Assembly (NCBI GenBank): GCA_013399855.1
Contig: VXAY01006780.1
Location: forward strand, 2,644,547-2,708,546
DNA length: 64,000 nucleotides
Direction of reading: 5' to 3'
Origin: Oxyruncus cristatus
Lineage: Eukaryota; Chordata; Aves; Passeriformes; Cotingidae
Position numbers and translations under genes: made by a program. The notes below the pieces were generated by a model that saw nothing but the letters and a program-made list of their open reading frames with translations, was not told where the DNA came from and made no database searches. Within the stretch, counting starts at the first letter, position 1, and each line of letters begins with the position of its first letter. This document shows, one piece after another, positions 28,601 through 40,600 of the stretch.

Positions 28601-31600
28601 TACAGCAACAATTTTGTCCTGGACATGAATTTGGCCATTATGGTCAGCAGCACTACCAGGTATTATATTTTTCACAAAAATCCCTGAAGGCTCTGTTGGG
28701 GAGGACAGAAAGAAGTCACTGCATTAACCTAATCTGTTTCTTTTCTGATTAAGATATTTAATTCCAACCTTTTTCACACACTTTCTTCTGTCCATAAAGT
28801 GATGATTCTGTAAACCACCAATATTTGCATGTTACCACTCACACAACTTGAAACAAAATGACTGAGGATCTCTGGTGGAAAAACCAGCACTGACACAACC
28901 ACCTGTACACTGACCTCAAAATTCTTCCCTTAAAATGGCTCACAAAAGGCCGCCCCCTCCATGGATTCATCCTTGTGCTTACCCAGGCTTTAAACCACAA
29001 TCACTTAAATCCATGCTGCATTTGATTTCAATAGGACTAACTAAGCTAAAAGTAAAGTACGTGCTTAAGGACTTTGATCAGGACTTCAATCATCTTACAG
29101 CTAAAGAATTTAGTACTTTAAATCTTAATGAAGAAGGATTTTTCTTTTTTTAAAAAAAGAGAAACGTGGAAAGTAGAAAAGCCGTCCTTTGTCATGTCTG
29201 ACGTTTGATTATTAATTCTAATTAGAACAAGGAAATAAAACCAAACCAAAATAAACAGTAAAAAAACCTGAAACACTAACACGTCCACAAACTCACACCA
29301 AATAGGAAATGCTGATCTTTAATTCTAGCGAATCTTCAGAGTTTGTCCATCCGGACACTGACCTTCCTCAGACACCTGCCCAGTGTGGTTTGTCCATGTT
29401 CAACAAAACCCCTCCACCAGCGCTTCAAACTCACCTTTTCCCACTGCCTGACATGTGTCCCTCCCTGGCCCCCTGCACTGGCCTGGGATTCCTGCCTGGC
29501 AACACAAGAGGATCTCCTGGGAACAAAGAGCACTTGAGAGCAACCCCAGCTGCACCATGTCCCCAAAATACTTCTCTGACTCCCACAAGGAAGGAGAGGG
29601 ATAAAAAGCACTACCCCTTTGTGTAAAAACAGATATTCAGTTGGGTCAATTTTAAAGACATTATCATTTGCGCGACCAATATCTGAAAGACAAGTTAACA
29701 GTTCTAATTTAAAGAGGATTTAGGGGAAAAAACCCAGCTGACTGCATGTCCCCATATCCTAGCACAGGTAGGAGCTATCCATTTTCTCCATAGTTAATAA
29801 AGGGTATTTGAGAAGCCCCTGTTCTAAACTTACTACAACTTGTAGAACTCACCTACATCACATGTGGGAGCATATCCAACAATTGTTATTCCCAGGCTTT
29901 GCCCATTCTTTTTTACAAGTTCAACGTCATAGGTATCAAAAAGGTTGGTATTATCCTATAAATAAAGCACAACACAGTAAAAAAAACCCTTCTTATTTCC
30001 CCATACCATTACAACATTGCAGGTTCATTAAGACCTTCAGAAATGAGCAGTGATTTTGATTTTCCTGTTTTAAGAGGGATGGTATTTGCAAGATACACAT
30101 AACCCAGATTTGCTGAAAATAAAGTGTCACCAAAGTCACTGTTTGCTTTTTAAATTCTTTCCTAATACCTTCTCCACATACCTGTCTGAGGTATAATATA
30201 AACATTTTATTGAAAGGTTTTCATTAGACTCCTCAGAGGCCATCTCCCTTTGGATTCCACTTGGTAACAACAAACTTCCCAGTCAGTCCCTCAAGACAAC
30301 AAAAATCCTGAATGCCCTCAGAATTTCTTCTCTCCCTGTAAAATGTAAGTCTTGATGTTTGCTATGATCCTGTTCAGGTTTGACCACCATCAAGCTGCAA
30401 GGAGAACTGGAAGCCTCCAGGTTGTCCACGGCAATGGGAAGCAAAAAGCCTCATAAGTTTGCATTCAGATAAAATAATTTTTAAGACCTATCGGAGGAAG
30501 GGAGAGTATTTCTCTGTAAATGCAATGTAAATTCATTTGTAAACTCCCTACAAAGCTGCCTTAGGATGTCTGTGCAATTCTCCTCTGATCAGTAAAAATC
30601 TAAACTGCAAGACAAGAGTTCAAACAGGGAACAGTAAAGACACTGGCGAGACCAAAAAGAAAAACAATCAAGCATGTAAATCTGGGATTGCAAGGGATAA
30701 ATTAAAATACATACAGTTGCTTGTTTTTGGTAATCAGATTACTGAATGTACAGCCCAATGAGATCAAAAAGATGATGATGAGAGTAAGGTCTGCTAAAGT
30801 GATGAAATCAAGAGGGGATACTGTCAGTGCCAACAGCAAAAAACAGACTGGGAAATCGGAAAATATTTCTTAAAGAAGTGAGAAAGATAAGTTTAATCAA
30901 ATGCTTGCCAAGTATCAGCTTTTCACGGACCCACAATAAAAACAGGGCAGAGTTATAGCCATATTCCACTTTTCAATGGAAGAGAAATCGATGGACAGCT
31001 ATCTCATTATCACACACACCTCCCTCCACTGGCACACTCGTTAAGTTCATTAAATGCCTCCCAACTCCCTTGCTCTGTAAGAGGCTGATGGAGACAAAGA
31101 TAAGTTTTGATGCTGTCACTTATCTATACAGTAAACAAGCCTATAGAACACCTGAAATGGAGCTGTGGCCTTGAGAGTCCTGCCGTTTTGACAATCAAAG
31201 GCTCCTCAGAGTCAGTGCTCTAATAAAAACATTAGAAGGGAGTTTGGAAAAATCAAAGTGCAAGGTCCTAAGTACAGTCAGCACAAGTAGGCTGCTAACA
31301 TTGCTGTCAGTCTCTTGGAGAGCACAGATAGTTGTCTGTTTTCTTGTGCCCACGCACAGACGTAAGTAGCTTCAGTTATTCGCTACCACAGAAATTTAAA
31401 GAAAATAAAATATTAATATAAAACTGAAAATAACTAACCATCTATTAAAAATGCCTTTCTGCTAGTTTGCAAAAAAAAAAAAAAAAAAAGGAAAATATTT
31501 TCTATTCCAAAGCTCACAGCTAGTGAAAGTATTCAGAAATCAGAGAGAAATCAGATTATAGAGAAAATTTCTATTGTAAATCAGACAAAAATGGAAAGGT

Positions 31601-34600
31601 GAATCATTGAAATCAACAATAAATTAATAAATACATTCAGTTTAGCCACTAATCTTGTCTTCAGCAAATCTCTCCTAGCACCAGGAAAAGGAGTTTCTTC
31701 AAATCTACATATGAAGGCACTGTTTAGTTCAGAAAACAAGCGATGACATTCAGAGAGAAGTAGATAAAATTGCAAAACTATTTTTTCCCGTCTAAACTAT
31801 GTAGAAGGCATAAGGAGGACACTGAAAATATATCCAGAAGAAATAACATTGTAGAAAGGCTGCAGTATCCACAGTGCTTGGAGTTGATTAGTGACAACAC
31901 GAAGAGAGAAAAGTAATACTTTGCAGAGGAAACAAAACTAGGACCATGTTACTTTTTCCCTAATATGTGCCTTGGAAAATATGATCCAGTCGGAAAAGAA
32001 GTGCCTCGTAACAATGTTGATTCTCTTGGAAAGCCTTTTGTCAGAGTATTGGACAAACCCACCTTTAAGACTCCAACCTCATGTACATAAATCCCCTCCT
32101 CCCATCTCTCTCCCACTCACATTTCATACTACAACGACCCCTCTTGGGAGAAGAGGAGCTTGAGAAAGACCCAACATAGTCAACTGGCAGCTTCAGTTTT
32201 CCAGAAATGCAAGACACAAAGCTACTGGGCGGCCCAGTAAGCAAGAAGGTGCATTTATAATAATATGACTTCTACTCTGACCTTTAAAAATGGTGCTTAA
32301 AAAAAAAAATAGCTCTCTTCACTCACATTCAAGAAACCAAACAAGAAAGAAAAGGCTACTCAGATTCTACACCTAAATCTAAGCAGCACAGTAGCAGCAG
32401 ATGGTACACAAGCACAGCTTTGTTTATGTTTCGAGACCTACTGTACACTTAGTGTAGCATTTGTTGATTTTAATTACTCAAAACTGAAAAGAATGACTTC
32501 AAAAACAAGAGACTTTGATATGACCATGATAAGATTTGCTAAAACAAGTTTCAAAATTTTTAGATATATTTCCTATCACAGACAGTAGCGTAGACTATGA
32601 AAACATTACACTTATGTTTCATAAAAAGATGATTGTGCTGAATAATTCTGGTGTGGCCGTGGCGCTCTGGATTTGAGAGTAGGCAAATTCAGAGTCCAGT
32701 TTTAAATCCACTTACAAATGATTGATTAGCAAAAATTTAATGAGCTAAGAAGGAGAACTAAAAGTACCACTTATCGATAATGTTTATGATCTTGGTAATT
32801 AAATTACCCACTCTGAAATAAATTCTGTAAAGCTGGTCATTCCAATCCCAAGATTATAGGTATTAATAACATACAGGAAAAAGGGAAAAATTATAGAAGG
32901 CAGGGCTATAATAATGACCACTTAAATACAAGCACATGATATCTGGAAACTCAAGAGAGAAGAAATACTTTAGGTCTCAAGAACACTCTGTTCTCTCCTT
33001 CCTTTCTGATCACAAGCCACAAACATACTTAAAAATGTCATAAGGAAGCAGCAGGTACTTACATTTCCATTTTGAAGTGAAGGTAATGTGCTGACTGGCC
33101 AGCTCACAGGAGCTGGTGGAGCCTCCATGACTTCACACTTCGGGTCTCTTGCAACAATCATCCTAACAGAATTCCCACAGTTTCTCAGCACTTGGGCAAC
33201 TTGCTCACTGGTCATTCCTTGCACATTGGTCCCTCCAATCTGTAAGATGTGATCTCCTGTTCGGAGCCTCCCATCCTTCAAATACAAATAAAATTGGAAA
33301 AAATGTTTCCAGGCTATACATAAAATATCTGTTCCATTACAAAACTGAAACTTTATGAGCATCTTCATGGCCATGAGAACCAATGGGAGAAAACACCAGT
33401 AAACTGACCACCATGGCAACATACTAAATAATTCAAGGACTTGTTTGCACAATCATGAGCTGTTTTTTCCACTGTTTTGCTCATTTAGGAGAAAACAGAG
33501 AGCAACAATGTTTTATAATCTCACAAATTGTCGTGTATTGCTGTTTCATAGAACAATCCTCACAGGACAGGGGCTAGAATGAAAGCACAGCATTTTGATT
33601 TAGGACTTTTTAGACTTTTTCCTAATGCTTCTGTATTAGCCTGGCAATTCTTTTCTCATATGACTAACTCCAGTAAATCCACTGAAGGTAACAAGACTAC
33701 ACACAAACCATTTTTACCTGATAATTATGATTCATGACCTATATCATAATTTCTATTATAAGCAAGCATTCCTAGGACCAAATCCTCAGCTAGTATTGAT
33801 CAGCACAGCTCCACCAGCTTCAGTGCATTGATTTATACAGCAATCATAGAGTTATTCCCAGAACCAACTCAAACTCATTTACAAACTCATCCAATTTTAA
33901 CATGTATATCATTATTTCACATGTTCTTAATGATGTCCTCATTCAGCTGAGAATGATGTGGTGAGTTCTTAACTTATATGCTTCATTGGTAGCCAAAACA
34001 CTTTATTCCTTACAGCAAAACAGGTGTTAGACAATAATTAAGAAATACTCATTTATACACAACAGGTTCAGGGGGATACAGTCAAGCAAAAGCCAACATT
34101 TTCCAGTAAAGCTCTTCAAATTTCTAGTTTTTATTTCCATCCTATACTAGAGGAAATACCTTAGCCTCTCTCTTTATCTGTATGGGTTCCAGTCCTCAGA
34201 TACTGTAACTCACTATGACCAAATTCCCTTAAAAAAGCCAAATCTGTTTTGTTATTGCAAGTGTTCTACTCTTCAATGCAGCAACACTTAGCACCTTTAA
34301 AGGTGAGCAACCAAAGACTGCAAACTGCACCTGTGCAACTTCAAAAAGTATCAGGAGCTTCAAAAGGCTTTGCATCAAAACCTAAGTGTCTCCTTCAACT
34401 GGGCAGACTGCAAGGCAGGGATCAAACCCCCCTGGAAATGAAATCTACTAAAACCAGGACATTTTCAGTTTCTAAACTGAATCTTGCAATGCAATGACTT
34501 CAATAGGACAGATCCTCTTGCCTGACAATTCATTTGGAGAGTTTGTTCCTGTAGGTGTTGCCAAATGTGCTAAATTCTACAGTGTATTTGTCCTCCCCTA

Positions 34601-37600
34601 GACTGACCAAAAGCTGAAAATATAAAAAGTATTGAAAATATCAGGCAACTTCTCAGAATTTCTGCATGTTCAACAATGTTACAAAAGCCACAGCATGTCT
34701 GAGAAACAACTTAATTTATATCAGGTGCTGACTTTCTCCTCAATCATACCTTCAACATATTTATTTATGAAGTATATGTTGGCATTCAGACTTTGATGCT
34801 ATCAGCTTCCTTTTGTTTAAATACATTAGTTTATTTTAAGACTGTCAAAACCAGTTAATTATACTTTACAATCAAACCAGAAGTGACATAATATAACAAA
34901 TTACCCGATCTGCTAATCCCCCAGGAACAATCGTTCTTACAACTACTCCACTCGACTTTCCTCCCACTATTCCAAAGCCTAATCCCGAACCATCGTTAAT
35001 CAGCTCAACGTCTTCAATGTGGCCCCAGTGAATCTGCAATTAATAAAAACAGGAGATTTTGAGTCGATCATTAATGTTTCTCACTTTCACGTGAATGACG
35101 AGAATTAATCAGAGCAATTTTCTGTCTCTACCCCACATATTGGAGATCTGTGGGATTTTGTTCACTCAGCTCCATTTCCTTATAAATACGCAGTGGGATT
35201 TATCATCTGTTTTTAAACACACAGTTTGTCCTTCACTTTCAGGATAACAGGATACTAGCAAAAAGCGTGAGTATGAAAAAGCAATTTTGAGATTTTCTCG
35301 CCAAAATGAAAACTATCCTTTCAGTTTTTCATAAATCAAGAACACCACAAACAAGAGGGAAAAACAGGGGCTTGCACTGGCCTAGTTTTCACTTAGCCTT
35401 GCCCAAATTCTTATTTCTGTTATTCCACTTACTCTAAACACCACCAGTACTGAATTAATAGCACAGCACAATATTCTGCCATACTGAATTGGATGCAAAT
35501 TTTCCAAGCTACACTGTACCATGACCTTATGTTCTACAAGACAATCTGAAAATAACAAAGCTGTTAAGCAACAAAAACCCAGCCAATGTTTCTGTCAGAT
35601 TAATATCTCATAGAAACCAAAATGGAGCAGAGTAGGCAGATTTAAGTCTTCTGTGAATAAAGGATTTATTAGCATACTGAAAATCTTTGCCAAAGCCAGT
35701 TAAATATCATAAAAGAACTTTAGGGACCCCCTGTAGAGATATATATTTGTATTTTATTTTGTTAGTCTGTTCAGTGCAGATCTTTCAATGAAAAAGCAGT
35801 TAAAGTTTAATTCTTTAAAATTTTCAGTGCAATAAACAATATTGATTATCCACTAAAGCCTTCAGATTTCACTACCTGTGTAATAATCATGAAGGAAATA
35901 ATTACTGAGAATAAGGAAAAGCACTGCTTTTACCCAATTTCCATCAAAATCTACTAGCATAATAAATTAAGATTCCAATATTGCAATCCCTGAATTTAGA
36001 TGTGCAGTTTGACCAAATTCCACTGAATTTGGTCAACGTGGGCCATAAGGGTAGAACACAGATGGAAGTTCAGCCCTACCTTATTACCTGTCCCACTGAC
36101 AAGCTCTCCTTTGTCAGGAAAACAAAATGAGTTCACAATTAATGCAATTTGCAGATAAAATAAAACCCTGATAAATAAACAGTGACTAAGAGGTACTTTA
36201 CAGGTAATTTCTATTTGTTTTTTAAAACAAAGACAAGGCTTTTTGGTTTGAGCAGTGTTTAGGGTTTAATTGGCTGGGATATTTCACGCAGTGTTCATGA
36301 CAGGTTATGTTTACTCTCTTTTAAGATGTAATCAGAGCATCTTTAATTGCTGAGCTCAAGTAGATTTCAGCTGGGTATACTCGTAAAATGCTTTACCCAG
36401 CCTATGCTGAACAGACCCTGCTGCTAAGAATATGTTGATCTATTAAAGCTTCTGCTATCCCATAAAAACCCAGGATCTATTTTATAACAGCTCCATGCAG
36501 CTTTGCAATGGAAGCCTCACACTTACTGCACGGTGAGTCTAAATGAAATGTCATCACATATAAAATCTGATTAAAGCAAAAAATCCCTGCATGTAAAACT
36601 TGCTAACACAAACACTTAGAGACGTGAACAAAATATCCAGCACAGTTCAAAATCTGATTTTGACAGTATTACAACAACTCACAGTCTCAGGTGGATTTAC
36701 ATCACTTAATAAGACAGCTGAAGTTCTGCTGTTCCCTTGAACTGGCTCCCTGGCCACGACCAGATGCAGGGATCCCGTGGATTGCTGGAGGAGGGCAATG
36801 GCGTGCTGATGGGAAATGTTCTGATCCAATGGGGTGCAATTAATGGCCAGTATGTGGTCATTTTCCTTCAGTCTTTGATCCCTTAACAAAACATTGAAAG
36901 CAATTTTTTAATGCACCAGAGTGACTTCACATCGGGCTCGTGTAATTTAAATACGAACATGCAAAATGCACAGTTGTGCAGGGTTAAACGTTTATATATT
37001 TTAAAAATCTCCTTATTAGGACGTCTTCACCAAATTCCAAACTGCATGCAATCCACACTGTAAACTGCGCCACCCAGACACATTTTCCTCCAGCTTTATC
37101 ACGGCACAAAAATCTCTTCAATTTTTCATTTTGCTTCTCAAAATTAATTTGAAATTCCCTCATCCTTTCTTGTTAATATTGAACTACAAAGCAGAAAAAA
37201 ATATTTTTTGTAGTTACACAATTAACTAGGAACTATTCTTCATTGTGTTTAGCACTACATGCTACTATCTTTAAGTATCCACAACTCAGGCTTTGATATT
37301 GTTCTGTATCATTATTTAATCTAAAGATCAATGAGCTGCATACTGATAATTTACCTAAAATTTATAGTATCAAGCTTCACACAAGCGACTTTCTTCGAGC
37401 AATACACAGTTCAGTTGCTACCTTGAGATAATATAAATTTCACAGTTAATTCATCCCAGTGATGAATTTAGATTTGTGACAAGAGAGAAACCATCACTCA
37501 TCTCCTTTATTAAATATTCATTCTGAGCACGAGACCAAACTGTTACACAGACAGACACTGCCTTCAAAGCTCTGTAGGAATCCAAAAAAAAGTCTCCAGG

Positions 37601-40600
37601 AGATCTTGTCTCAGAAGCAAAATGGGAAGCATGCTGGGGAAATTTATAAACTCCCAAACAATGTAACTGCAAATCTTAACTAAGGCATTTTAAACTTCCT
37701 TTTTATCATGCTACGTTTAAAATGTTTCCCAGAAATCACTTTCTTCGAGCACTAACCATATTTTAGATTCTCTCATCAAAGAAAGTGAGCAGCAGGTCAT
37801 CAAATCCTAAAGTGAGATATTCACCCTCCTTTTGACATCCGGATCAGTCCATCTGTCTCCACTTTGAAAGAGCCTTAATATGCTTTTCTTTAAGTGTTCT
37901 CTGGTGTGTTCTCTGTGGGCCCATCGCCATTATCATTCCAACCTCTCCCCACTCTTTTTGTCATCCTGTGTTGGCACTTCCTGACATGTGTTATTTAAAA
38001 GTGACACCAATGACTTGAAATCTAGACACATTTTCTTGAAACATAATTCCGAGCACTGCATTTGTCTCATGCCAACTCTTGTGGTTTTACAATCGCATTT
38101 TATTTTTAAAGGATTGCTCTGCCTTTTGTTGTTGGGTGAAAACCCACAGACAATACAGGAAGAAACTGCCTGAAGCCTTGATTCTATGATGACATCTGTG
38201 CAGGGATCTGTCAGGAGAAGTGGATCTAAATTTACACAGGAAACAAACAGTAAAACCAACTATAAATAGGGCATTGTCAGCGGCACATAAATAAAGGAGC
38301 AAGGGGGGGGAATCTTTCAGGGACACAATGCATAAAAATTAAAAAGGAATCTAATTTTTATTTTCCTTGTGTTCTTTTCTGAGTTTTCTGTTGGTTTTTT
38401 AATCAGTTCTCAAGATTCTCTAAAGTGAGTCATGACTTCTGGAAATTCCATTTATGAATCGCTCAGATATTTAAAACTCATCTGAAAATCTGATCCTCAA
38501 AACATGAGTCCCTTTAGTTGAAAAGCCAAAACTCAAGATACCACCACCAAAATATCCCACCAGATAACCCAGACAAACATGTTATTCTAATGGAGTTTTC
38601 AATGTGAATGTTGTGACTTTTCCCTTCATGGAAAATACAATTTTCCAACACAATTATGAAGATCTCACCTGTCAGCTATGCTTCCTGGCTGGACTTCCTT
38701 GACAAAGATACCAACTTCTCCCAAGCTGGGATTTTTAAGGGCAACCACACTAAATCCGAGACCTCCAACAGAAGGTTTATCAATCTTTATTGATTCTATT
38801 TGTCTTCCCTAATAAAATAGAAAATAAAATTATTTACTAATTTTTAATACAATAGAATGAGCTAGTTTAAAATTTATGAACACTGGAAGAATTATTCTCC
38901 TCCTAAGACTAAAGAAAGGCAAAATACTGAATATGTTATTTCTATAAAAGCTCCTCCATTTATTATTTTTAATATAGCAATGTATTGGATATGCAAGCAC
39001 TCCGAGGTTCTGAAACCTCAGGGAATTTAGGAGCTGCTTTCACACTTCATTCACATTATGAGATGAATTCCAAACTGGATGAGAAGTATGAAAGAAGTGC
39101 TGTCTAGAGCAATATATTTGGGATTTCTGGAAATGCTGCACAGCTAAACTAAATTACTTGTCTTTTGGCTCTCCTTGCTTTTAATGCTGATTTTTAGGTG
39201 TGCATTCAAAAGACTGTATTTTTTAAATAGAGAAATTAATTTCCTTTCCCTCCCTTCAACTTCACACTTAATGCTAAAAAAGTTTGCTTTTGCAACTGCC
39301 TGTTTTTCAGTTTTAATACAGATTCCTGGAGTTGTTTACTGGGAAGTATTATTCAGAGAGCGGACTACTATCACAGCTGCTTTATCCAAAATAACATGCA
39401 GTCTTTACTGCTAAATCTTTTTATCTGACGAGTTAATGACATACTAATGAGAAGAGTTATGCTCAAAATATTACAGGTACATTAAGGTAGACAATTAGCA
39501 ACAGTTACTTAATACAGAAAGGCATGACTAACCACTTAAATTAATGGTTCAAAGTAATACAGAACAATACATTTGTGGTATAAATGCCAATCCCACGTGT
39601 GTGGATGTCTGCACCTCTACAAATTCTTATGGAATTTGGTACAGGCTACATCACAAGTTTTTAAAATCCACACGGCAAAGTTAAGCCAAACTAAATGAAG
39701 AATTAAATAAAATATTACATGCTAGTTCTTTTAATCCTTCACACTGTTCATATATTAACAAAGTTGGCACATTTCCAATTTAAAATATACTTGATAAAAC
39801 AAGTGTCTCCATCAAAACAAGTTTCTGCTGAAAATGTCCATTTTCAACTAAGTGTCATAAAATACCGAAAACATTTTCTGGCAACTGAAACTTCTTTACT
39901 GTGTTGGTGCATTCAGTAGGAAGCAAGACAAAAAAGAATTAGCAAAGAAGTTCAAAAAACAAAACAAGCCACCAAACCACTTCTTTCTATTACTGACTTT
40001 ATCTTCCACAGGGAAATGTTTTCTTCACCACACTTCTACTCTGTACTGGTTAGGAGGCACCACGCTCCCAGATACACAAAAAAAAAGCATTGTGAAAATG
40101 TACTCCAAAAGGAAAATAAGTTTGGAGAGCCTTACCTTTGCCATTTGCTGGATGATCATGTTAAATTCATTAACTCCCAGGTTTGGAGCGAAGGGAGGTG
40201 CTTTGGGTCCAGGTGAACTGCAGGGTGTCCCAGCAGTGACTGATTTGTCAGCAAACACGAGCAGCCCTCTCTTAGTAAAATCAAAATCTACTGAGCGGTC
40301 AGGAGGCATGTAATTGAGCTGTTAAAAATGAACAAAGATGTGGGAAAACTATAAAAAAAAACAAAAGAAGGGATTTCCACATATACCATTTTGTGTGCAG
40401 ACTGCCAAAGAAACACGTATACACATGTTCATATATGCCTATTCACACAAATATACTCACCTGTATAAATTAGGCAGTGTTAAAATATAAGCTACAACCA
40501 AGCTACCATATCGAATTTAAACTGTTTTTCAGAAGGAAAGTTCCCCGAGTGTTCCAGCTGTGTTTCCACTTCACTCTTTTTGTTTCTTTCATGCGTCTTC